This document shows positions 56,923 through 64,000 of a DNA stretch of 64,000 nt, piece by piece. The stretch is from Deinococcus arboris (lineage in GTDB: Bacteria > Deinococcota > Deinococci > Deinococcales > Deinococcaceae). The notes below the pieces were generated by a model that made no database searches, was not told the DNA's origin, and was given only the letters and a program-made list of their open reading frames with translations. How positions within the stretch are numbered: the first letter of the stretch is position 1; each line of letters begins with the position of its first letter. The DNA is taken from assembly GCF_009755355.1 (NCBI RefSeq), contig NZ_WQLB01000001.1:1-64000 (forward strand), in the 5' to 3' direction. The translations under genes and the position numbers were made by a program.

Positions 56923-58578
56923 ATGTCTGCTCCGCCCTCTTCTGTGTCCCAGTGGCGCACCCGAACTGCTGCCCAGGCGCTGCGAGCCTTTTCGGCCTCG
57001 CGCGCGCTGGTGCTGGCGGCGCTGCTGCTGACCCAGGCGCTGACCCTGGCCGCCGCCCTGTGGACCGAGCGCCAGGCCCAGGAGCGGGGGCGGCGCGCCC
57101 AGACCCAGGCCAACCTGACCCAGCTGACCCGCGTGACCGCCGAGGGCGTGCGCGCCCACCTGCACACGGCTGAACAGACGGTGCGCCTCAGCAGCGCCAA
57201 TCTGCGCTCCGAGCTGCTGCCTGCCGACAACCCGGCGCGGCTGCTGGTGGGGTTCGGGGCGCTGCTGGACAACGTGCCGCAGCTCAGCAGTGTCATGGTG
57301 GGCCACCCGGACGGCCGCTTTGTCTTCGCGCAGCGCCACGGCCCGGCCAACAAAGGCCGGTTTACGCGCGTGATTGAGGTTCGGCCAGCGCGCCAGATGA
57401 TTGACCGTACCTACAGCGCGCGCGGCAGCCTGCTGAACACCTCGCGCGCCGACGACGGCTACGACCCGCGCACCCGCCCCTGGTACAGCCTGGCGCAGGC
57501 CCGCGCCGGGCAGGTGGTCTGGACGCCCCCCTACGAGTTTGCGACCTCTCATCAGCCCGGCATCACGGTGGCCGAGGCCACGGTGACCCCCAGCGGCCCT
57601 CTGGTGGTGGCGGCCGACGTGCAGACGCAGCAGCTGGCCAGTCTGCTCTCGGCGCTGCCGCTGGGGTCCCAGAGCCGCGCCTTCCTGGCCGATGCCAGCG
57701 GGCACGCCATCGCCACCTCACGGCCCTGGCCACAGACGACGGGCGACGCCCCACTGCTGGCTGAGGTAGCTGACGAGCCGCTGCGGGCGCTGCTGGACCC
57801 CCAGGGCCGCCTTCAGCTGTACCCCAGGGCCCAGTGGCTGCGGGTGGCGGGGCAGACCTATGTGGCCGTGGTGCAGCCGGTCCAGATGCAAAGCGGCGAG
57901 CCGTGGCTGGTGGGGGTCTACGGCCCGGCCACCGACTTTACGGGCAGCGGTGGGCGGCGCGGCATGTGGCCCCTGGTACTGCTGGCCAGCCTGCTCAGCG
58001 GCCTGCTGGCCTGGCCCCTGGTGCGCCGCGCCACGCACCCTATCGCCGAATTGCAGCGCCAGGCCACCACTGACGCCCTGACCGGGCTGCCCAACCGCGC
58101 CAGCTTTCTGGCCCAACTGGACGAGCAGCTGCGGACCCCTGGCCCCGGCGCCCTGGGCGTGGCCATTTTTGACCTGGACGGCTTTAAGGGGGTCAACGAT
58201 ACCTTTGGGCATCCGGTGGGCGACGAGGTGCTGCACGCGGTGGGCGCGCGAATGCTGGCGGCGGCGCAGATTGGCGACACCCTGGGCCGCCTGGGCGGGG
58301 ACGAATTTGCCCTGCTGGTGCAGGCGGCCACCCCCGAAGAAATCCGGCTGCGCGTGGAAGGGGTGCTGGACGCCGTGGGCAGGCGGCCCATTGCCGCAGC
58401 AGGCCTGACGCACGCCCTGACCAGTACGGCGGGGCTGGCCTTCTTGCCGCCCGGCGTGCTGACCACGCCGGGGGTGATGCTGGCCCGCGCCGACACCGCC
58501 CTGATTCGCGGCAAACGGCGCGAGAAGGGCCGGGTGTGGGTGGACGGCGAAGTCACCATGCCCACGCTGTTCCGCTGA
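56923..58578 (+). CDS. Membrane diguanylate cyclase with sensor domain
   Basis: A 551-residue protein. One membrane helix (residues 27-50) is followed by an extracytoplasmic Cache-like domain to about 345, a second helix (GMWPLVLLASLLSGLLAWPLV) and, with no HAMP, a GGDEF domain: TTDALTGLPNRASFLAQLDE and then RLGGDEFALLVQ near 458 with the catalytic motif intact. It makes cyclic di-GMP in answer to an outside signal. No EAL domain. ATG 56923 is preceded by GAGG. Confidence 0.93.
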   Translation: MSAPPSSVSQWRTRTAAQALRAFSASRALVLAALLLTQALTLAAALWTERQAQERGRRAQTQANLTQLTRVTAEGVRAHLHTAEQTVRLSSANLRSELLPADNPARLLVGFGALLDNVPQLSSVMVGHPDGRFVFAQRHGPANKGRFTRVIEVRPARQMIDRTYSARGSLLNTSRADDGYDPRTRPWYSLAQARAGQVVWTPPYEFATSHQPGITVAEATVTPSGPLVVAADVQTQQLASLLSALPLGSQSRAFLADASGHAIATSRPWPQTTGDAPLLAEVADEPLRALLDPQGRLQLYPRAQWLRVAGQTYVAVVQPVQMQSGEPWLVGVYGPATDFTGSGGRRGMWPLVLLASLLSGLLAWPLVRRATHPIAELQRQATTDALTGLPNRASFLAQLDEQLRTPGPGALGVAIFDLDGFKGVNDTFGHPVGDEVLHAVGARMLAAAQIGDTLGRLGGDEFALLVQAATPEEIRLRVEGVLDAVGRRPIAAAGLTHALTSTAGLAFLPPGVLTTPGVMLARADTALIRGKRREKGRVWVDGEVTMPTLFR

Positions 58579-58601
58579 CCCCCGCGTGGCATGCTGGGGC
58601 C

Positions 58602-58985
58602 ATGACTCAAGTGCTCAGCATTCAGGTAAGTGGTTACGGCGAGATTCAGGCGCAGGCCGGCGAACGGCTGGTCCTGGCCCTGGAGCGAGGCGGCGTGGAC
58701 ATCCTGCACCGCTGCGGCGGCGTGGCGCGCTGCACCACCTGCCGCGTGACTTTCGAGGCCGGGGAACCCGACGCCATGACGGCCGCCGAATACGACAAAT
58801 TGCAGGAAAAGAACCTGCTGGACAGTGCCCGGCTGTCCTGCCAGATCGAGTGCGCCGCCGGCATGAGCGTCACGCCCCTGCAAACCGCCCGCAGCAGCGG
58901 CCTGGAACCGGGCAAGGCCCCCGCCGAACAGATGGAGCCCGAGCCGGTGTGGACCACCCGCCCCGGCGCCTCGACTGAAGGCTAA
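58602..58985 (+). CDS. 2Fe-2S ferredoxin
   Basis: A 127-residue plant-type ferredoxin from ATG 58602. Cys ligands are in LHRCGGVARCTTCRV (Cys-x5-Cys-x2-Cys) and later LSCQIEC, and the fold begins with the YGEIQAQAGERLVLALERGGVDIL strand-helix. The last 40 residues are a Pro/Glu-rich tail. It carries single electrons to an unknown partner. It overlaps nothing and follows the diguanylate cyclase by 23 bases, so it may share its transcript. Confidence 0.9.
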   Translation: MTQVLSIQVSGYGEIQAQAGERLVLALERGGVDILHRCGGVARCTTCRVTFEAGEPDAMTAAEYDKLQEKNLLDSARLSCQIECAAGMSVTPLQTARSSGLEPGKAPAEQMEPEPVWTTRPGASTEG

Positions 58986-59044
58986 AACGGCTTCCAGAGT
59001 GGGAAGGAGCCCGCTCCCAGCTCATGCCCAGAACTTGCTCTTCG

Positions 59045-59074
59045 GCAGCGCCGCTCTGAAAAACGGCGCTGCTT
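59045..59074 (+). terminator. Terminator of the ferredoxin gene
   Basis: GCAGCGCCG and CGGCGCTGC around a ten-base loop, then TT. In the rest of the gap 58986-59290 I see only a small GATGAC/GTCATC dyad (59126-59143) and no gene. Confidence 0.65.
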
Positions 59075-59290
59075 GAAGCGTCTATGCCGCTGGCAGGGTT
59101 GAAAGCTGTTTAAGCCAGCCAGCCAGATGACACTCGCGTCATCCAACTGGCACGGCCCCTTGCCGAAACTGCTCGCGTGAAATCGGTCTTGCCAGAGAGG
59201 CTCCCGCTGCGAGTCTCCGGAGCCGTGGAGGGCGCTGCGTCCAGGCCACCTGCAGCTGAACGCAGCGCCGCCGCTCGGCTGGCCTCAGCC

Positions 59291-60100
59291 TCAGTGACCT
59301 GCGCTCCCAGGGGCCCCTGGACCCCGGCCCCCGCCACTGTGGTCGTCCGTTACCGCGCCAGCGCCGGCCGGGGCCAGCGGGTCGGTCACCGCTGGCGTCC
59401 ATTTCTCATTGCCGCAGCTGCAGACCGGGCGCGGCCCAGGGTGAACCTCGCCGGCACTGCCCTGCCGCACGTCCCCGCAGCCCAGGCAGGCCACTGGCCC
59501 CCAGTAGTCCTCTTCGGGCCCCAGCACGCGCGGCCATTCCAGGTCCCAGGGCGGCACCACCGGCAGGCCGGGCGGGGCGTCTTTGGCATGCACGAACACC
59601 GTCATGTTGCCGTCCTGTTCAAAATAGGCCCGCTGCACCTCGCCCATCTGCCGCACCCCCTCGGCGCGCAGGCGCTCGAACACGTCTTCGCGGCTGAGGT
59701 TGGCCCGCTCCAGCGCCTGGCCCTTCAGGATGCCGTCCCGAATCAGCTCGACAGGCTCGCCCTCTATAAAGACCTCGACATGCTCGCTGCGAATGACCAG
59801 ATGCGACAGCAGACGCTGCAAGCCCACCACCAGCCCCAGCACCAGCATGCCGTGCAGCAGCGGCACCTCTGGATAGAACATCGGGTCACCCGCCGCCGAG
59901 CCCAGCCCGATCACGATGGCCACTTCCAGGGGACTGAGCTGCGCCAGGCCGCGCTTGCCAGTCACGCGCAGCAGAAAGACCAGCCACAGAAACATCAGGG
60001 CGGTGCGGAAGACGATTTCCAGCAGGAACAGCGGGGGCAGGTCGCCCAGGAACATGCGGGCCAGGTCAAACGGCACCATCTGGGCAGCGTCAGCGCTCAT
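59291..60100 (-). CDS. DUF421 (YetF-type) membrane protein
   Basis: A 269-residue protein. Two membrane helices (LFLLEIVFRTALMFLWLVFLLRV near 25-47; GSAAGDPMFYPEVPLLHGMLVLGLVV near 68-95) are followed by the DUF421 cytoplasmic domain with VEVFIEGEPVELIRDGILKGQALERANLSREDVFERLRAEGV and an acidic tail with CxxC-like CLGC and CSCG pairs, which could bind metal. The family is widely present in Bacillus and Deinococcus without known function. It overlaps the preceding small gene by 11 bases. Confidence 0.85.
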   Translation of the reverse strand: MSADAAQMVPFDLARMFLGDLPPLFLLEIVFRTALMFLWLVFLLRVTGKRGLAQLSPLEVAIVIGLGSAAGDPMFYPEVPLLHGMLVLGLVVGLQRLLSHLVIRSEHVEVFIEGEPVELIRDGILKGQALERANLSREDVFERLRAEGVRQMGEVQRAYFEQDGNMTVFVHAKDAPPGLPVVPPWDLEWPRVLGPEEDYWGPVACLGCGDVRQGSAGEVHPGPRPVCSCGNEKWTPAVTDPLAPAGAGAVTDDHSGGGRGPGAPGSAGH

Positions 60101-60266
60101 GGGTCTCCTCGGCGGGGTGGCCCAGCCCCGCCAGAATGCGCGCCCGGTCCCAGCCGGTCAGGGCGGCCAGCGCCGAGAGTGTGGTCTCGAACGCCGGACC
60201 AGGCGGCAGGCCGCGCAGTTGCCGCCACAGGGCGTTGCGCCGCCGCAAGAAATCGGTCGTGGGCAT
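60090..60266 (-). CDS. 58-residue protein overlapping the DUF421 gene
   Basis: ATG 60266 to TGA 60090, ending inside the DUF421 gene start. It begins MPTTDFLRRRNALWRQL and contains TTLSALAALTGWDRARILAGLG, a good helix-turn-helix-like arrangement, so it could be a small DNA- or RNA-binding protein. Overlap with the downstream gene means the two are coupled. It is shorter than the usual open-frame cut-off, and the ribosome site is poor, so I hold it at moderate confidence. Confidence 0.55.
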   Translation of the reverse strand: MPTTDFLRRRNALWRQLRGLPPGPAFETTLSALAALTGWDRARILAGLGHPAEETHER

Positions 60267-60497
60267 AGAGCTGGAGTGTAGGCCCGACTACAGGTTCGGG
60301 GCCTTGAGAAAGGTTTTAAGCGTCAGGACAACAGGCGTCCGGGGCAGGGGGAGAAAAGGAGCCTGTCGCCACACACCACGCCTGGGCTTCAAGGCAGAAC
60401 GGTGCTGGTGGGCTGGTCTCCCGATCCAGCTCCTCATCCCTGCCCTCGTGCTGAACGCAAAGCCTCTTGTGCTGCTGAGCGGTTGACGGGGCATCTG

Positions 60498-60632
60498 ATA
60501 CGGACTCCGATTGAATCGTTTTTGCAAACGATTCAATCCAAGCGGAGCGAGAAGGAGCAAAACGGGTTCCGGGCGTGGAGTTTGCAAATCGGTTCTGTTC
60601 CGATTTGTAAACGAAACAGACGGAATCCGTAT
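60498..60632. repeat. Nested-palindrome repeat element
   Basis: Outer arms ATACGGACTCCG (60498-60509) and CGGAATCCGTAT (60621-60632) pair with one mismatch. Inside: GATTGAATCGTTT-TTGC-AAACGATTCAATC (60509-60538), a perfect 13-base hairpin, and GTTTGCAAATCGG/CCGATTTGTAAAC with a seven-base loop (about 60580-60612), one mismatch. The AT-rich inner hairpins stand out in GC-rich DNA. It lies in the 440-base gap 60267-60710, in which I see no gene. This is the style of interspersed repeats of Deinococcus genomes. Confidence 0.75.
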
Positions 60633-60710
60633 GAGGTGGTCTTCCTGGCTCCCTTTTGGGTGGAAGCTCACCCCAGAAGAAGTGCCGCCGCCCCCGCGCA
60701 GCGAGTGCAC

Positions 60711-61919
60711 TTACGCCAGTACGCCCGGCACCTTGAGGCAACTGACCCAGAATGTGGCTCCCTGGTTCACCTTGCCTTCTCCCCAGGCGCGGCCGCCCAT
60801 GCGTTCGGCCAGGCGCCGCACCACCGCAAGGCCCAGCCCGGTGCCCTCGCAGGCGGCGGTGGGATGCAGGCGGCCAAACAGGTCAAAGGCCTTGTCCTTC
60901 TGCCGCATGTTGAACCCTAGCCCGTTGTCAGTCACGCCGAACAGGTACGCGCCGTCCACCTCTTCTATTCGCAGCTCAAGCCGCGCCACGTCGCGCGTGC
61001 GGGTGAATTTCAGGGCGTTGAGCAGGTATTCCTGCAAGATGATTTGCAGGGCCTTGCTGTCGCCCAGCACGGTGGGCAGGTGGGGGGCCGACAGCTGCAC
61101 CTCCCGCCGCAGGTCCTTGCGCACTTCGGCGAGCACCCGGTTCAGGTCCACGGGGCTCAGGCGCAGCCGCAACTGCCGGGCCTGCACGTACTGATTCAGA
61201 GATTCGAGCAGGCCAAACGTGGTGCCGAGGACCGTCTGCACGGTCTCCAGATGGGGCGCTGGGTGGCTATCGTCCACCTCTTTCTGATGCAGCTTCAGGT
61301 AGCCCTGAAGGCGGGACAGGTGCAGGTGCAGCTGCGCGTGGGTCGCGCTGACCACCTCGTGAACTTCCTCATCCAGCCGCCGGTTCTTGACCTCATGCTC
61401 CTGAATCTGCCGTTCCAGGCGTTCGGTCTCATTCAGCAAAAAGAGGTGGCCTTCTTTCAGCGGCGTAACGTTCGTGACGCTCAGGTGGCACCACGGGGCT
61501 TCCTCTGCCCCGTCCGAGCGGCTGGCGGCCACGAGCACCGACTGGGCGCCGCCGTCCGGCAGCAGGATCATCAACTCTTCTTCCACCCGCTCTGCCGTGT
61601 CAAAGACCCGCTTCAGCAGCGTGGTCAGTGCGTGCTGGGACGCCGGAACCAGCAGCTGCCCCAGGCGGCGCCCGGCCAGTTGGTGGGCTGGCCGGCCAAG
61701 CAGCTGGCCCGCCTGAAGATTGGCCTCCAGCACGCGGCCCTCAGCATTCAGCAGAAAAGCCCCCTGCGGCGCGTGGGTAAAGAGGCGCCGGGCCTGCTGC
61801 GCTGTGGTCTCAGCGGCGCGGAGCTGGCCCTGGAGCAGCTGAATCTCGGCCTGCAACTGGGTGGTGGTGGCGACTGACGTAAGCACGTCAGGCCGACTGA
61901 CATCGTCGGTGTAGCTCAT
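60711..61919 (-). CDS. PAS-domain sensor histidine kinase
   Basis: About 402 residues from ATG 61919. A coiled start is followed by a PAS domain (residues about 45-165: LFTHAPQGAFLLNAEGRVLEANLQAGQLLGRPAHQLAGRRL...), a coiled DHp region and a HATPase with N box QEYLLNALKFTRTRD, G1 DNGLGFN and G2 GTGLGLAVVRRLAERMGG. The presumed phosphoacceptor is the first His in SATHAQLHLHLSRLQGY, where the usual acidic residue after His is Ala and the following Pro is missing. It is cytoplasmic, with no membrane helix. No response regulator is beside it. Confidence 0.85.
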   Translation of the reverse strand: MSYTDDVSRPDVLTSVATTTQLQAEIQLLQGQLRAAETTAQQARRLFTHAPQGAFLLNAEGRVLEANLQAGQLLGRPAHQLAGRRLGQLLVPASQHALTTLLKRVFDTAERVEEELMILLPDGGAQSVLVAASRSDGAEEAPWCHLSVTNVTPLKEGHLFLLNETERLERQIQEHEVKNRRLDEEVHEVVSATHAQLHLHLSRLQGYLKLHQKEVDDSHPAPHLETVQTVLGTTFGLLESLNQYVQARQLRLRLSPVDLNRVLAEVRKDLRREVQLSAPHLPTVLGDSKALQIILQEYLLNALKFTRTRDVARLELRIEEVDGAYLFGVTDNGLGFNMRQKDKAFDLFGRLHPTAACEGTGLGLAVVRRLAERMGGRAWGEGKVNQGATFWVSCLKVPGVLA

Positions 61920-62127
61920 GGTGTCCCTGAGGTTGAAGCGGCGCCTTGAGGATGAGTCCGGTGGAGACTTCAAAGCCAGGGGACAGGGCTGAATGTCAGC
62001 AGTGCGGCCACCGTACCATCCCGGCCAGAGGCGGAGTGTAACCACGACAGGCCAGAGGCGCTGCGGGCACTGTCCTGAACAGCACCGGGCGCCGGGTCAC
62101 CCCAGCGCCCGCCGTGTTTGCCCCGGC

Positions 62128-63156
62128 CTAGCGGTGCAGGGCGTTGTCGCGGTTGTGTTCAGCAAAGGTGTGGTTCACGTAGATCTTGCGGTCCCGGCCA
62201 TGCAGGAAATACAGCGCCTGGCGGCCGTCACCCAGGGTACGCTGGGGTGAGAGCACCGCCAGCAGAGCGGCCTGGCCGGGGTTGTTGATGGGCCCGGCGG
62301 GCAGCCCGGCGCGGGTGTAGGTGGAATAGGGCGTGTCGCGGGTAAAGTCCCCGGCGCTGCGGTCCAGCTGGGGCAGGTCCTTGCCCAGCCCATACGCCAC
62401 GGTGGGGTCGCTGCCCAGGGTCATGCCGACCTTGAGGCGGTTGAGGAACACCCCAGCGATCAGGGGCATTTCCCCGTTGTTGGCGGCCTCGGCCTGCACC
62501 ATGCTGGCCAGCACCACCCAGTCGCGCACGCCCAAGCCCAGCGCCTGGGCCTTGGACACATTGGCGGGCGTAAATTCGCTTTCCATGCGCGTGACCAGGG
62601 TCTGCACCATCTTGCGAGGCGTCTCGGCCGGCCGGAAGTCGTAGGTCGCCGGAAACACGAAGCCTTCGAGGTTGGGCTGCTGCCCGGCGTGGCGGCTGAG
62701 CCCCGTGTCTTTCAGCGCCGCCGCGATGGCCGCGCCGTCAAAGCCCGCCTTCTGGAAGATGGCTGGCAGGTCCTTGATGCGGCGGCCTTCCGGAATCGTG
62801 ACGCTGACGGTGGGAATGCGCGCCGGGCCCGCCAGTTTGTCAGCCACCTGCGCCAGGGTCAGCTGGCCACTCAGGTCGTACAACCCTTCTTTCAGGCCGC
62901 CGGCCGTGCCCTCGCGGCGCATGTACAGGCGCAGGGCGTCGGCATTTTTCACGATGCCCTTGCCCTGCAAGGTGGCCGCCACGCGCGCCAGGGTGTCGCC
63001 GGGCTTGACCTCCAGCGTGTAGGGGGCGCCGCCCGCCGGTTGCAACAGGCTGCGGACATACAGCGCCGCGCCGCCTGCCCCCAGCAGCACCAGCAATAGC
63101 AGGCCCAGCAGCAGCTTGACCCACAGGGGCGCGCCGGGTTTCCGCAGGCGGGTCAT
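62128..63156 (-). CDS. mltG: Endolytic murein transglycosylase MltG
   Basis: A 342-residue protein. One membrane helix ([21 protein letters not shown], residues 12-32), a LysM-like part ([24 protein letters not shown]) and the YceG catalytic domain: [12 protein letters not shown], catalytic E223 in [13 protein letters not shown], then [10 protein letters not shown] and [30 protein letters not shown]. It cuts nascent glycan strands and sets their length. It shares an ATGA overlap with the sugar kinase gene upstream. Confidence 0.95.
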   Translation of the reverse strand: MTRLRKPGAPLWVKLLLGLLLLVLLGAGGAALYVRSLLQPAGGAPYTLEVKPGDTLARVAATLQGKGIVKNADALRLYMRREGTAGGLKEGLYDLSGQLTLAQVADKLAGPARIPTVSVTIPEGRRIKDLPAIFQKAGFDGAAIAAALKDTGLSRHAGQQPNLEGFVFPATYDFRPAETPRKMVQTLVTRMESEFTPANVSKAQALGLGVRDWVVLASMVQAEAANNGEMPLIAGVFLNRLKVGMTLGSDPTVAYGLGKDLPQLDRSAGDFTRDTPYSTYTRAGLPAGPINNPGQAALLAVLSPQRTLGDGRQALYFLHGRDRKIYVNHTFAEHNRDNALHR

Positions 63157-64000
63157 GCCGTCACCGCTTGCAGGGGGGCGGCGGCCAGCCGGGCGCGCAG
63201 GTCATCGTCGGCGGGGGGCCGCGCCCCAAAGCGCGACACGACCCAGCCACCCACCTGCACGGCCAGCTGCGCGGCGCGCACGGCGTCGCCGTGGGTCAGC
63301 CAGCCCGCCAGAAAGGCCCCCCCGAACGAGTCGCCCGCGCCAGTGGCGTCCACCGCGCGGTCAGCGGTGGCCGGCACCTGCACCCGCGCCTGCGCCGGGC
63401 CCTCGATCAGCACGCCTTCATCGTCCAGCTTCATGACGATCAGGGCGTCTGGAAACCGGGTGCGAAACCACGTCATCGCGTCCTCACGGCTGGTGTAGCC
63501 GCTCATGGCGCGGGCCTCGTCGTCGTTGGGAAACAGCACGTCAAAGGGCACCTCGTCCAGCACCGCCAGGAAGGTCTCGCGGCCCATGCCCTGAATCATC
63601 TGAAAGCTGCCGGGGTCCAGGCTCAGGGTCGCGCCCCCGGCGCGCGCCAGGCGGGCCGCGTGCAGGGCGGCGGCGCGCGGCGGGTCGCGGAAGAGGCTCC
63701 AGGCGGTCAGGTGCAGGTGGCCCGCGCCGCTCAGGGCGCTGGCCGGCACTTCTTCGGGCAGCAGTTCCCAGTCGGCGCCCTGGCCTGTCAGCATGGCCCG
63801 CTGGCCCCGGCGGTCAATCAGGCCCAGAATGACGCTGGTCGGGTGAACATCACTCAGGATCAGGTGGCCCTCCACGCCCTCGGCGGTCAGTTCGGCGGTG
63901 GCCAGCTCGCCAAAGCGGTCGCGGCCAATCTTGCCCACAAAACGCGCGGGATACCCGGCGCGGGCGGCCCAGACGGCCAGATTGGCCGCGCTGCCCCCGC
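63153..64000 (-). CDS. PfkB-family sugar kinase, cut by window end
   Basis: The frame runs off the right end; the reported part of the open frame at 63938 is only an internal Met. Upstream of it the sequence reads [22 protein letters not shown], the usual N-terminal PfkB motif, so the true start is beyond 64000. Visible: [27 protein letters not shown] and the catalytic [13 protein letters not shown] near the end. A ribokinase-type enzyme (sugar or nucleoside phosphorylation), product unknown. It overlaps mltG by four bases (ATGA). Confidence 0.9.
   Translation of the reverse strand, partial: GGSAANLAVWAARAGYPARFVGKIGRDRFGELATAELTAEGVEGHLILSDVHPTSVILGLIDRRGQRAMLTGQGADWELLPEEVPASALSGAGHLHLTAWSLFRDPPRAAALHAARLARAGGATLSLDPGSFQMIQGMGRETFLAVLDEVPFDVLFPNDDEARAMSGYTSREDAMTWFRTRFPDALIVMKLDDEGVLIEGPAQARVQVPATADRAVDATGAGDSFGGAFLAGWLTHGDAVRAAQLAVQVGGWVVSRFGARPPADDDLRARLAAAPLQAVTA

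Noticed and set aside
60316..60741. Open frames across the palindromic repeat (140 to 172 residues)
   Set aside because: They read through the hairpins on both strands and end in unrelated sequence; the repeat explains the open frames.

Overview
The window is high-GC bacterial chromosome, most likely from a Deinococcus. The evidence is indirect but consistent: an HspR-type HAIR operator over the lon promoter (an arrangement described in D. radiodurans), a YqgE/AlgH protein, a type III polyketide synthase, small acidic disordered stress-type proteins, GatA together with tRNA-Gln and tRNA-Asn, and strong GC codon bias. No rRNA gene is present, so the genus call is an inference.

Bases 1 to about 15,915 are the right-hand part of an integrated mobile element whose left end lies outside the window. 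The right boundary is a 45-base copy of the 3' half of a tRNA-Lys gene (anticodon loop to CCA) with no 5' half, followed by a terminator: the classic scar of site-specific integration into a tRNA. Inside lie, from left to right: accessory genes (a DUF1398 protein divergent from a MarR regulator, several hypotheticals, an AT-rich cargo gene); an XRE repressor divergent from a plus-strand group of four unknown genes, with a double dyad operator between them; and a minus-strand operon that starts at a 1,146-residue primase-helicase (Toprim plus DUF927-type ATPase) and continues through nine small genes, every one joined to the next by a 4-base ATGA/GTGA stop-start overlap. An excisionase-like HTH gene and an AT-rich gene of unknown function sit next to the att site. 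No capsid, tail, terminase, conjugation or integrase gene is visible, so it may be a prophage, a satellite or an integrated plasmid. The 7-mer CTTCGCC/GGCGAAG is strongly over-represented in the element (about 39 by eye between 3.6 and 14.3 kb, against about 11 in the 48 kb outside).

Bases 16-31 kb are chromosomal: a YciF-type protein, an EamA exporter, tRNA-His and tRNA-Gln in tandem, tRNA-Asn, YqgE/AlgH, the Lon protease with its HspR-type promoter, two esterases with N-terminal beta domains, a C39-type secreted peptidase, and an ArsR/SRPBCC pair with a perfect operator.

Bases 31-47 kb hold an aldo-keto reductase, a type III polyketide synthase, two small disordered proteins, aconitase, a divergent Uma2/HNH nuclease-like pair, and a three-gene operon (NfeD-like membrane protein, flotillin, 1,754-residue AAA+ ATPase) that is the most interesting chromosomal system here.

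Bases 47-64 kb hold a subtilisin-like lipoprotein, a DUF4388 protein, a PhzF-family isomerase, GatA, TruB, an RluB-type pseudouridine synthase, adenine deaminase, a diguanylate cyclase, a 2Fe-2S ferredoxin, a DUF421 membrane protein with a 58-residue upstream partner, a nested-palindrome repeat element, a PAS histidine kinase, MltG and a PfkB-family sugar kinase cut by the window end.
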